Shown piece after piece: positions 26,301 through 38,460 of a DNA stretch of 64,000 nt. The notes below the pieces were generated by a model that saw only the letters and a list, made by a program, of their open reading frames with translations, was not told the DNA's origin and did no database searches. A program made the translations under genes and the position numbers. Positions within the stretch are counted from its first letter, which is position 1; each line of letters begins with the position of its first letter. Source of the stretch: Osmia lignaria lignaria (Eukaryota; Arthropoda; Insecta; Hymenoptera; Megachilidae); assembly GCF_051020975.1 (NCBI RefSeq), contig NW_027478168.1, positions 10,602,001-10,666,000 of the forward strand, written 5' to 3'.

Positions 26301-26542
26301 GCTAAGCTGGAAGTGGCATTTGCGGCTCGCAATAGTGCAGAGTTATCTCAAAGAGAGGGGCCACGGTGTTTCTGTATCTCTATTATGTTGGTGCGGCTTC
26401 GGAACTTTTAAATATCTTGATATATCTCGAAAACTACGCTTCTGATCAAAAAATATCATACAGCATAAATTGTAGGAAACAGAATTCTCTACAAAAAAGG
26501 TCTCTCAACATTTTGCCATAGCTCGCTTCGTTTCCGAGATAT
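23323..26542 (+). repeat. 4-monomer higher-order repeat, 2.5 copies (1288 bp period)
   Basis: Classes in order: 1, F middle with AAAGGAGCCACGG (23323, 24611, 25899); 2, Y head with CAAAGAGAGG and CATACAGCAT tail (23645, 24933, 26221); 3, AGATATATC head preceded by TCTCTCAAC (23967, 25255); 4, GTTTCAGTATC (24289, 25577). Copies are nearly identical; 24933 is preceded by GCTAGCTTCG near 24912. The pattern breaks in the next monomer. Confidence 0.93.
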
Positions 26543-26864
26543 TTGCAGATATATCTCAAGGGAAGGGGCCTGACGGACATATTTCCAGATATTTCTTCTT
26601 CTTGTTGTTCTTCTTCTGCACAGCTAAACTGGAAGTGGCATTTCCAGCTCGCAATAGTGCAGAGTTATCTCAAAGAAAGGAGCCACGGTGTTTCTGTATC
26701 TCTATTATGTTGGTGCGGCTTCGGAACTTTTAAATATCTTGATATATCTCGAGAACTACGCATCTGATCAAAAAATATCATAGAAGATAAAAAGTAGGAA
26801 ACTTAATGCTCTACAAAAAAGGTCTCTTAACATTTTGCCATAGCTCGCTTCGTTTCCGAGATAT
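26543..26864 (+). repeat. Hybrid monomer from unequal crossover
   Basis: The left part has the class 3 head (AGATATATC, preceded by TCTCTCAAC). The right part has the class 1 middle and tail (CTAAACTGG, TTTCCAGC, AAAGGAGCC). The junction lies between about 26554 and 26626. The array order here is 1, 2, 3/1, 2, 3, which is what a deletion of exactly two monomers (644 bp) by exchange between class 3 and class 1 would leave. It also has ATTTCCAGATATT, absent from either presumed parent. Confidence 0.88.
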
Positions 26865-27511
26865 TTGCAGATTTATCTCAAGGGAAGGGGCCTGACGGAC
26901 ATATTTCGAGATATTTCTTCTTCTTGTTGTTCTTCTTCTGCACAGCTAAGCTGGAAGTGGCATTTGCGGCTCGCAATAGTGCAGAGTTATCTCAAAGAGA
27001 GGGGCCACGGTGTTTCTGTATCTCTATTATGTTGGTGCGGCTTCGGAACTTTTAAATATCTTGATATATCTCGAAAACTACGCTTCTGATCAAAAAATAT
27101 CATACAGCATAAATTGTAGGAAACAGAATTCTCTACAAAAAAGGTCTCTCAACATTTTGCCATAGCTCGCTTCGTTTCCGAGATATTTGCAGATATATCT
27201 CAAGGGAAGGGGCCTGACGGACATATTTCGAGATATTTCTTCTTCTTGTTGTTCTTCTTCTGCACAGCTAAGCTGGAAGTGGCATTTGCGGCTCGCACTA
27301 GTGCAGAGTTATCTCAAAGAAAGGGGCCACGGTGTTTCTGTATCTCTATTATGTTGGTGCGGCTTCGGAACTTTTAAATATCTTGATATATCTCGAGAAC
27401 TACGCATCTGATCAAAAAATTTTATCATAGAAGATAAAAAGTAGGAAACTTAATTCTCTACAAAAAAGGTCTCTTAACATTTTGCCATAGCTCGCTTCGT
27501 TTCCGAGATAT
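26865..27511 (+). repeat. Two monomers closing the 4-mer; second is 325 bp
   Basis: The monomer at 26865 is class 2 and that at 27187 is class 3. The second contains a three-base TTT insertion at about 27421-27423, in the AAAAAAT/ATCATAG linker, making it the longest monomer in the window. The monomer after it is not class 4 but a Y/A/K unit like 22357. Confidence 0.88.
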
Positions 27512-29443
27512 TTGCAGATTTATCTCAAGGGAAGGGGCCTGACGGACATATTTCGAGATATTTCTTCTTCTTGTTGTTCTTCTTCTGCACAGCTAAGCTG
27601 GAAGTGGCATTTGCGGCTCGCACTAGTGCAGAGTTATCTCAAAGAAAGGGGCCACGGTGTTTCTGTATCTCTATTATGTTGGTGCGGCTTCGGAACTTTT
27701 AAATATCTCGATGTATCTCGAAAACTACGCTTCTGATCAAAAAATATCATAGAACATAAATTGTAGGAAACATAATTCTCTACAAAAAAGGTCTCTTAAC
27801 ATTTTGCCATAGCTTGCTTCGTTTCCGAGATATTTGCAGATATATCTCAAGGGAAGGGGCCTGACGGACATATTTCGAGATATTTCTTCTTCTTGTTGTT
27901 CTTCTTCTGCACAGCTAAGCTGGAAGTGGCATTTACAGCTCGCAATAGTGCAGAGTTATCTCAAAGAGAGGGGCCACGGTGTTTCTGTATCTCTATTATG
28001 TTGGTGCGGCTTCGGAACTTTTAAATATCTTGATATATCTCGAGAACTACGCATCTGATCAAAAAATATCATAGAAGATAAAAAGTAGGAAGCTTAATTC
28101 TCTACAAAAAAGGTCTCTTAACATTTTGCCATAGCTCGCTTCGTTTCCGAGATATTTGCAGATTTATCTCAAGGGAAGGGGCCGGACGGACATATTTCGA
28201 GATATTTCTTCTTCTTGTTGTTCTTCTTCTGCACAGCTAAGCTGGAAGTGGCATTTGCGGCTCGCACTAGTGCAGAGTTATCTCAAAGAAAGGGGCCACG
28301 GTGTTTCTGTATCTCTATTATGTTGGTGCGGCTTCGGAACTTTTAAATATCTCGATGTATCTCGAAAACTACGCTTCTGATCAAAAAATATCATAGAACA
28401 TAAATTGTAGGAAACATAATTCTCTACAAAAAAGGTCTCTTAATATTTTGCCATAGCTCGCTTCGTTTCCGAGATATTTGCAGATATATCTCAAGGGAAG
28501 GGGCCTGACGGACATATTTCGAGATATTTCTTCTTCTTGTAGTTCTTCTTCTGCACAGCTAAGCTGGAAGTGGCATTTACAGCTCGCAATAGTGCAGAGT
28601 TATCTCAAAGAGAGGGGCCACGGTGTTTCTGTATCTCTATTATGTTGGTGCGGCTTCGGAACTTTTAAATATCTTGATATATCTCGAGAACTACGCATCT
28701 GATCAAAAAATATCATAGAAGATAAAAAGTAGGAAGCTTAATTCTCTACAAAAAAGGTCTCTTAACATTTTGCCATAGCTCGCTTCGTTTCCGAGATATT
28801 TGCAGATTTATCTCAAGGCAAGGGGCCGGACGGACATATTTCGAGATATTTCTTCTTCTTGTTGTTCTTCTTCTGCACAGCTAAGCTGGAAGTGGCATTT
28901 GCGGCTCGCACTAGTGCAGAGTTATCTCAAAGAAAGGGGCCACGGTGTTTCTGTATCTCTATTATGTTGGTGCGGCTTCGGAACTTTTAAATATCTCGAT
29001 GTATCTCGAAAACTACGCTTCTGATCAAAAAATATCATAGAACATAAATTGTAGGAAACATAATTCTCTACAAAAAAGGTCTCTTAATATTTTGCCATAG
29101 CTCGCTTCGTTTCCGAGATATTTGCAGATATATCTCAAGGGAAGGGGCCTGACGGACATATTTCGAGATATTTCTTCTTCTTGTTGTTCTTCTTCTGCAC
29201 AGCTAAGCTGGAAGTGGCATTTACAGCTCGCAATAGTGCAGAGTTATCTCAAAGAGAGGGGCCACGGTGTTTCTGTATCTCTATTATGTTGGTGCGGCTT
29301 CGGAACTTTTAAATATCTTGATATATCTCGAGAACTACGCATCTGATCAAAAAATATCATAGAAGATAAAAAGTAGGAAGCTTAATTCTCTACAAAAAAG
29401 GTCTCTTAACATTTTGCCATAGCTCGCTTCGTTTCCGAGATAT
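27512..29443 (+). repeat. Dimer higher-order repeat, 3 copies (644 bp period)
   Basis: Odd units (27512, 28156, 28800) are Y/A/K with CTCGATGTATC. Even units (27834, 28478, 29122) have AGATATATC, TTTACAGC, CAAAGAGAGG and an E tail. GGCCGGACGG replaces GGCCTGACGG in 28156, 28800 and 29444. GGAAGCTTAATT, creating AAGCTT, ends each even unit. Private changes are CTTGTAGTTC near 28538 and AGGCAAGGGG near 28818. Confidence 0.9.
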
Positions 29444-32400
29444 TTGCAGATTTATCTCAAGGGAAGGGGCCGGACGGACATATTTCGAGATATTTCTTCT
29501 TCTTGTTGTTCTTCTTCTGCACAGCTAAGCTGGAAGTGGCATTTGCGGCTCGCACTAGTGCAGAGTTATCTCAAAGAAAGGGGCCACGGTGTTTCTGTAT
29601 CCCTATTATGTTGGTGCGGCTTCGGAACTTTTAAATATCTCGATGTATCTCGAAAACTACGCTTCTGATCAAAAAATGTCATAGAGCATAAATTGTAGGA
29701 AACAGAATTCTCTACAAAAAAGGTCTCTTAACATTTTGCCATAGCTCGCTTCGTTTCCGAGATATTTGCAGATTTATCTCAAGGGAAGGGGCCTAACGGA
29801 CATATTTCGAGATATTTCTTCTTCTTGTTGTTCTTCTTCTGCACAGCTAAACTGGAAGTGGCATTTCCAGCTCGCAATAGTGCAGAGTTATCTCAAAGAG
29901 AGGGGCCACGGTGTTTCTGTATCTCTATTATGTTGGTGCGGCTTCGGAACTTTTAAATATCTTGATATATCTCGAGAACTACGCATCTGATCAAACAATA
30001 TCATACAAGATAAAAAGTAGGAAGCTTAATTCTCTACAAAAAAGGTCTCTTAACATTTTGCCATAGCTCGCTTCGTTTCCGAGATATTTGCAGATTTATC
30101 TCAAGGGAAGGGGCCTGACGGACATATTTCGAGATATTTCTTCTTCTTGTTGTTCTTCTTCTGCACAGCTAAGCTGGAAGTGGCATTTGCGGCTCGCACT
30201 AGTGCAGAGTTTTCTCAAAGAAAGGGGCCACGGTGTTTTTGTATCTCTATTATGTTGGTGCGGCTTCGGAACTTTTAAATATCTTGATATATCTCGGGAA
30301 CTACGCATCTGATCAAAAAATATCATAGAACATAAAAAGTAGGAAACTTAATTCTCTACAAAAAAGGTCTCTTAACATTTTGCCATAGCTCGCTTCGTTT
30401 CCGAGATATTTGCAGATTTATCTCAAGGGAAGGGGCCTGACGGACATATTTCGAGATATTTCTTCTTCTTGTTGTTCTTCTTCTGCACAGCTAAGCTGGA
30501 AGTGGCATTTGCGGCTCGCACTAGTGCAGAGTTATCTCAACGAAAGGGGCCACGGTGTTTCTGTATCTCTATTATGTTGGTGCGGCTTCGGAACTTTTAA
30601 ATATCTCGATATATCTCGAAAACTACGCTTCTGATCAAAAAATACCATAGAACATAAATTGTAGGAAACATAATTCTCTACAAAAAAGGTCTCTTAACAT
30701 TTTGCCATAGCTCGCTTCGTTTCCGAGATATTTGCAGATATATCTCAAGGGAAGGGGCCTGACGGACATATTTCGAGATATTTCTTCTTCTTGTTGTTCT
30801 TCTTCTGCACAGCTAAGCTGGAAGTGGCATTTACAGCTCGCAATAGTGCAGAGTTATCTCAAAGAAAGGGACCACGGTGTTTCTGTATCTCTATTATGTT
30901 GGTGCGGCTTCGGAACTTTTAAATATCTTGATATATCTCGAGAACTACGCATCAGATCAAAAAATATCATAGAACATAAAAAGTAGGAAACTTAATTCTC
31001 TACAAAAAAGGTCTCTTAACATTTTGCCATAGCTCTCTTGGTTTCCGAGATATTTGCAGATTTATCTCAAGGGAAGGGGCCTGACGGACATATTTCGAGA
31101 TATTTCTTCTTCTTGATGTTCTTCTTCTGCACAGCTAAGCTGGAAGTGGCATTTGCGGCTCGCACTAGTGCAGAGTTATCTCAAAGAAAGGGGCCACGGT
31201 GTTTCTGTATCTCTATTATGTTGGTGCGGCTTGGGAACTTTTAAATATCTCGATATATCTCGAAAACTACGCTTCTGATCAAAAAATATCATGGAACATA
31301 AATTGTAGGAAACATAATTCTCTACAAAAAAGGTCTCTTAACATTTTGCCATAGCTCGCTTCGTTTCCGAGATATTTGCAGATATATCTCAAGGGAAGGG
31401 GCCTGACGGACATATTTCGAGATACTTCTTCTTCTTGTTGTTCTTCTTCTGCACAGCTAAGCTGGAAGTGGCATTTACAGCACGCAATAGTACAGAGTTA
31501 TCTCAAAGAAAGGGGCCACGGTGTTTCTGTATCTCTATTATGTTGGTGCGGCTTCGGAACTTTTAAATATCTTGATATATCTCGAGAACTACGCATCTGA
31601 TCAAAAAATATCATAGAACATAAAAAGTAGGAAACTTAATTCTCTACAAAAAAGGTCTCTCAACATTTTGCCATAGCTCGCTTCGTTTCCGAGATATTTG
31701 CAGATATATCTCAAGGGAAGGGGCCTGACGGACATATTTCGAGATATTTCTTCTTCTTGTTGTTCTTCTTCTGCACAGCTAAACTGGAAGTGGCATTTCC
31801 AGCTCGCAATAGTGCAGAGTTATCTCAAAGAAAGGGGCCACGGTGTTTCTGTATCTCTATTATGTTGGTGCGGCTTCGGAACTTTTAAATATCTTGATAT
31901 ATCTCGAGAACTACGCTTCTGATCAAAAAATATCATAGCACATAAATTGTAGGAAACATTTTTCTCTACAAAAAAGGTCTCTTAACATTTTGCCATAGCT
32001 AGCTTCGTTTCCGAGATATTTGCAGATATATCTCAAGGGAAGGGGCCTGACGGACATATTTCGAGATATTTCTTCTTCTTGTTGTTCTTCTTCTGCACAG
32101 CTAAGCTGGAAGTGGCATTTACAGCACGCAATAGTGCAGAGTTATCTCAAAGAAAGGGGCCACGGTGTTTCTGTATCTCTATTATGTTGGTGCGGCTTCG
32201 GAACTTTTAAATATCTTGATATATCTCGAGAACTACGCATCTGATCAAAAAATATCATAGAACGTAAAAAGTAGGAAACTTAATTCTCTACAAAAAAGGT
32301 CTCTTAACAATTGGCCATAGCTCGCTTCGTTTCCGAGATATTTGCAGATATATCCCAAGGGAAGTGGCCTGACGGACATATTTCGAGATATTTCTTCTTC

Positions 32401-33951
32401 TTGTTGTTCTTCTTCTGCACAGCTAAGCTGGAAGTGGCATTTACAGCTCGCAATAGTGCAGAGCTATCTCAAAGAAAGGGGCCACGGTGTTTCTGTATCT
32501 CTATTATGTTGGTGCGGCTTCGGAACTTTTAAATATCTTGATATATCTCGAGAACTACGCATCTGATCAAAAAATATCATAGAACATAAATTGTAGGAAA
32601 CATCATTCTCTACAAAAAAGGTCTCTCAACATTTTGCCATAGCTCGCTTCGTTTCCGAGATATTTGCAGATATATCTCAAGGGAAGGGGCCTGACGGACA
32701 TATTTCGAGATATTTCTTCTTCTTGTTGTTCTTCTTCTGCACAGCTAAACTGGAAGTGGCATTTCCAGCTCGCAATAGTGCAGAGTTATCTCAAAGAAAG
32801 GGGCCACGGTGTTTCTGTATCTCTATTATGTTGGTGCGGCTTCGGAACTTTTAAATATCTTGATATATCTCGAGAACTACGCATCTGATCAAAAAATATC
32901 ATAGAACATAAAAAGTAGGAAACTTAATTCTCTACAAAAAAGGTGTCTTAACATTTTGCCATAGCTCGCTTCGTTTCCGAGATATTTGCAGATTTATCTC
33001 AAGGGAAGGGGCCTGACGGACATATTTCGAGATATTTCTTCTTCTTGTTGTTCTTCTTCTGCACAGCTAAGCTGGAAGTGGCATTTGCGGCTCGCACTAA
33101 ACGCAGAGTTATCTCAAAGAAAGGGGCCACGGTGTTTCTGTATCTCTATTATGTTGGTGCGGCTTCGGAACTTTTAAATATCTCGATATATCTCGAAAAC
33201 TACGCTTCTGATCAAAAAATATCATAGAACATAAATTGTAGGAAACATAATTCTCTACAAAAAAGGTCTCTTAACATTTTGCCATAGCTCGCTTCGTTTC
33301 CGAGATATTTGCAGATACATCTCAAGGGAAGGGGCCTGACGGACATATTTCGAGATATTTCTTCTTCTTGTTGTCCTTCTTCTGCACAGCTAAGCTGGAA
33401 GTGGCATTTGCGGCTCGCACTAGTGCAGAGTTATCTCAAAGAAAGGGGCCACGGTGTTTCTGTATCTCTATTATGTTGGTGCGGCTTCGGAACTTTTAAA
33501 TATCTTGATATATCTCGAGAACTACGCATCTGATCAAAAAATATCATAGAACATAAAAAGTAGGAAACTTAATTCTCTACAAAAAAGGTTTCTTAACGTT
33601 TTGCCATAGCTCGCTTCGTTTCCGAGATATTTGCAGATTTATCTCAAGGGAAGGGGCCTGGCGGACAGGTTTCGAGATATTTCTTCTTCTTGTTGTTCTT
33701 CTTCTGCACAGCTAAGCTGGAAGTGGCATTTACAGCTCACAATAGTGCAGAGTTATCTCAAAGAAAGGGGCCACGGTGTTTCTGTATCTCTATTATGTTG
33801 GTGCGGCTTCGGAACTTTTAAATATCTTGATATATCTCGAGAACTACGCATCTGATCAAAAAATATCATAGAACATAAAAAGTAGGAAACTTAATTCTCT
33901 CCAAAAAGGTTTCTTAAGGTTTTGCCATAGCTCGCTTCGTTTCCGAGATAT
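29444..33951 (+). repeat. 14-monomer higher-order repeat, copy 1 (4508 bp)
   Basis: Starts are 29444 to 33631. Marks shared with copy 2 include AAATGTCATAGAGC near 29675, CAAACAATATCATACAAG near 29993, GAGTTTTCTC near 30208, GTGTTTTTGTATC, TCTCGGGAAC near 30293, CAACGAAAGG near 30539, AAATACCATAG near 30641, AAGGGACCACGG, CATCAGATC, GCTCTCTTGG and TTGATGTTC. The monomer at 32986 is 323 bp (AAC for GT at 33100-33102) and that at 33631 is 321 bp. Confidence 0.9.
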
Positions 33952-36900
33952 TTGCAGATTTATCTCAAGGGAAGGGGCCTGACGGACATATTTCGAGATA
34001 TTTCTTCTTCTTGTTGTTCTTCTTCTGCACAGCTAAGCTGGAAGTGGCATTTGCGGCTCGCACTAGTGCAGAGTTATCTCAAAGAAAGGGGCCACGGTGT
34101 TTCTGTATCCCTATTATGTTGGTGCGGCTTCGGAACTTTTAAATATCTCGATGTATCTCGAAAACTACGCTTCTGATCAAAAAATGTCATAGAGCATAAA
34201 TTGTAGGAAACAGAATTCTCTACAAAAAAGGTCTCTTAACATTTTGCCATAGCTCGCTTCGTTTCCGAGATATTTGCAGATTTATCTCAAGGGAAGGGGC
34301 CTAACGGACATATTTCGAGATATTTCTTCTTCTTGTTGTTCTTCTTCTGCACAGCTAAACTGGAAGTGGCATTTCCAGCTCGCAATAGTGCAGAGTTATC
34401 TCAAAGAGAGGGGCCACGGTGTTTCTGTATCTCTATTATGTTGGTGCGACTTCGGAACTTTTAAATATCTTGATATATCTCGAGAACTACGCATCTGATC
34501 AAACAATATCATACAAGATAAAAAGTAGGAAGCTTAATTCTCTACAAAAAAGGTCTCTTAACATTTTGCCATAGCTCGCTTCGTTTCCGAGATATTTGCA
34601 AATTTATCTCAAGGGAAGGGGCCTGACGGACATATTTCGAGATATTTCTTCTTCTTGTTGTTCTTCTTCTGCACAGCTAAGCTGGAAGTGGCATTTGCGG
34701 CTCGCACTAGTGCAGAGTTTTCTCAAAGAAAGGGGCCACGGTGTTTTTGTATCTCTATTATGTTGGTGCGGCTTCGGAACTTTTAAATATCTTGATATAT
34801 CTCGGGAACTACGCATCTGATCAAAAAATATCATAGAACATAAAAAGTAGGAAACTTAATTCTCTACAAAAAAGGTCTCTTAACATTTTGCCATAGCTCG
34901 CTTCGTTTCCGAGATATTTGCAGATTTATCTCAAGGGAAGGGGCCTGACGGACATATTTCGAGATATTTCTTCTTCTTGTTGTTCTTCTTCTGCACAGCT
35001 AAGCTGGAAGTGGCATTTGCGGCTCGCACTAGTGCAGAGTTATCTCAACGAAAGGGGCCACGGTGTTTCTGTATCTCTATTATGTTGGTGCGGCTTCGGA
35101 ACTTTTAAATATCTCGATATATCTCGAAAACTACGCTTCTGATCAAAAAATACCATAGAACATAAATTGTAGGAAACATAATTCTCTACAAAAAAGGTCT
35201 CTTAACATTTTGCCATAGCTCGCTTCGTTTCCGAGATATTTGCAGATATATCTCAAGGGAAGGGGCCTGACGGACATATTTCGAGATATTTCTTCTTCTT
35301 GTTGTTCTTCTTCTGCACAGCTAAGCTGGAAGTGGCATTTACAGCTCGCAATAGTGCAGAGTTATCTCAAAGAAAGGGACCACGGTGTTTCTGTATCTCT
35401 ATTATGTTGGTGCGGCTTCGGAACTTTTAAATATCTTGATATATCTCGAGAACTACGCATCAGATCAAAAAATATCATAGAACATAAAAAGTAGGAAACT
35501 TAATTCTCTACAAAAAAGGTCTCTTAACATTTTGCCATAGCTCTCTTGGTTTCCGAGATATTTGCAGATTTATCTCAAGGGAAGGGGCCTGACGGACATA
35601 TTTCGAGATATTTCTTCTTCTTGATGTTCTTCTTCTGCACAGCTAAGCTGGAAGTGGCATTTGCGGCTCGCACTAGTGCAGAGTTATCTCAAAGAAAGGG
35701 GCCACGGTGTTTCTGTATCTCTATTATGTTGGTGCGGCTTTGGAACTTTTAAATATCTCGATATATCTCGAAAACTACGCTTCTGATCAAAAAATATCAT
35801 GGAACATAAATTGTAGGAAACATAATTCTCTACAAAAAAGGTCTCTTAACATTTTGCCATAGCTCGCTTCGTTTCCGAGATATTTGCAGATATATCTCAA
35901 GGGAAGGGGCCTGACGGACATATTTCGAGATATTTCTTCTTCTTGTTGTTCTTCTTCTGCACAGCTAAGCTGGAAGTGGCATTTGCGGCTCGCAATAGTG
36001 CAGAGTTATCTCAAAGAAAGGGGCCACGGTGTTTCTGTATCTCTATTATGTTGGTGCGGCTTCGGAACTTTTAAATATCTCGATATATCTCGAAAACTAC
36101 GCTTCTGATCAAAAAATATCATAGAACATAAATTGTAGGAAACATTTTTCTCTACAAAAAAGGTCTCTTAACATTTTGCCATAGCTAGCTTCGTTTCCGA
36201 GATATTTGCAGATATATCTCAAGGGAAGGGGCCTGACGGACATATTTCGAGATATTTCTTCTTCTTGTTGTTCTTCTTCTGCACAGCTAAGCTGGAAGTG
36301 GCATTTACAGCACGCAATAGTGCAGAGTTATCTCAAAGAAAGGGGCCACGGTGTTTCTGTATCTCTATTATGTTGGTGCGGCTTCGGAACTTTTAAATAT
36401 CTTGATATATCTCGAGAACTACGCATCTGATCAAAAAATATCATAGAACATAAAAAGTAGGAAACTTAATTCTCTACAAAAAAGGTCTCTCAACATTTTG
36501 CCATAGCTCGCTTCGTTTCCGAGATATTTGCAGATATATCTCAAGGGAAGGGGCCTGACGGACATATTTCGAGATATTTCTTCTTCTTGTTGTTCTTCTT
36601 CTGCACAGCTAAACTGGAAGTGGCATTTCCAGCTCGCAATAGTGCAGAGTTATCTCAAAGAAAGGGGCCACGGTGTTTCTGTATCTCTATTATGTTGGTG
36701 CTGCTTCGGAACTTTTAAATATCTTGATATATCTCGAGAACTACGCATCTGATCAAAAAATATCATAGAACATAAAAAGTAGGAAACTTAATTCTCTACA
36801 AAAAAGGTGTCTTAACATTTTGCCATAGCTCGCTTCGTTTCCGAGATATTTGCAGATTTATCTCAAGGGAAGGGGCCTGACGGACATATTTCGAGATATT

Positions 36901-38460
36901 TCTTCTTCTTGTTGTTCTTCTTCTGCACAGCTAAGCTGGAAGTGGCATTTGCGGCTCGCACTAAACGCAGAGTTATCTCAAAGAAAGGGGCCACGGTGTT
37001 TCTGTATCTCTATTATGTTGGTGCGGCTTCGGAACTTTTAAATATCTCGATATATCTCGAAAACTACGCTTCTGATCAAAAAATATCATAGAACATAAAT
37101 TGTAGGAAACATAATTCTCTACAAAAAAGGTCTCTTAACATTTTGCCATAGCTCGCTTCGTTTCCGAGATATTTGCAGATACATCTCAAGGGAAGGGGCC
37201 TGACGGACATATTTCGAGATATTTCTTCTTCTTGTTGTTCTTCTTCTGCACAGCTAAGCTGGAAGTGGCATTTGCGGCTCGCAATAGTGCAGAGTTATCT
37301 CAAAGAAAGGGGCCACGGTGTTTCTGTATCTCTATTATGTTGGTGCGGCTTCGGAACTTTTAAATATCTTGATATATCTCGAGAACTACGCATCTGATCA
37401 AAAAATATCATAGAACATAAAAAGTAGGAAACTTAATTCTCTACAAAAAAGGTGTCTTAACATTTTGCCATAGCTCGCTTCGTTTCCGAGATATTTGCAG
37501 ATTTATCTCAAGGGAAGGGGCCTGACGGACATATTTCGAGATATTTCTTCTTCTTGTTGTTCTTCTTCTGCACAGCTAAGCTGGAAGTGGCATTTGCGGC
37601 TCGCACTAAACGCAGAGTTATCTCAAAGAAAGGGGCCACGGTGTTTCTGTATCTCTATTATGTTGGTGCGGCTTCGGAACTTTTAAATATCTCGATATAT
37701 CTCGAAAACTACGCTTCTGATCAAAAAATATCATAGAACATAAATTGTAGGAAACATAATTCTCTACAAAAAAGGTCTCTTAACATTTTGCCATAGCTCG
37801 CTTCGTTTCCGAGATATTTGCAGATACATCTCAAGGGAAGGGGCCTGACGGACATATTTCGAGATATTTCTTCTTCTTGTTGTCCTTCTTCTGCACAGCT
37901 AAGCTGGAAGTGGCATTTGCGGCTCGCACTAGTGCAGAGTTATCTCAAAGAAAGGGGCCACGGTGTTTCTGTATCTCTATTATGTTGGTGCGGCTTCGGA
38001 ACTTTTAAATATCTTGATATATCTCGAGAACTACGCATCTGATCAAAAAATATCATAGAACATAAAAAGTAGGAAACTTAATTCTCTACAAAAAAGGTTT
38101 CTTAACGTTTTGCCATAGCTCGCTTCGTTTCCGAGATATTTGCAGATTTATCTCAAGGGAAGGGGCCTGTCGGACAGGTTTCGAGATATTTCTTCTTCTT
38201 GTTGTTCTTCTTCTGCACAGCTAAGCTGGAAGTGGCATTTACAGCTCACAATAGTGCAGAGTTATCTCAAAGAAAGGGGCCACGGTGTTTCTGTATCTCT
38301 ATTATGTTGGTGCGGCTTCGGAACTTTTAAATATCTTGATATATCTCGAGAACTACGCATCTGATCAAAAAATATCATAGAACATAAAAAGTAGGAAACT
38401 TAATTCTCTCCAAAAAGGTTTGTTAAGGTTTTGCCATAGCTCGCTTCGTTTCCGAGATAT
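33952..38460 (+). repeat. 14-monomer higher-order repeat, copy 2, rearranged (4509 bp)
   Basis: From about 33981 to 35928 the copy follows copy 1 at +4508 with only a few differences (GTGCGACTTC near 34446, GCAAATTTATC near 34608, GGCTTTGGAAC near 35736). The middle is reshuffled: 36206 matches 32020 (+4186), 36528 and 36850 match 32664 and 32986 (+3864). From 37495 to the end it matches 32986 onward at +4509. The monomer count is still 14, so losses and gains balance. Confidence 0.88.
36850..38139 (+). repeat. Dimer duplication carrying the AAC-for-GT monomer (2 x 645 bp)
   Basis: Units 36850-37494 and 37495-38139 each start with a 323 bp monomer in which CACTAGTGCAG is replaced by CACTAAACGCAG (AAC at 36964-36966 and 37609-37611), followed by a monomer with AGATACATC. 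They differ in the second monomer: TTGTTCTTC and CGCAATAG in the first, TTGTCCTTC and CGCACTAG in the second. Confidence 0.87.
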
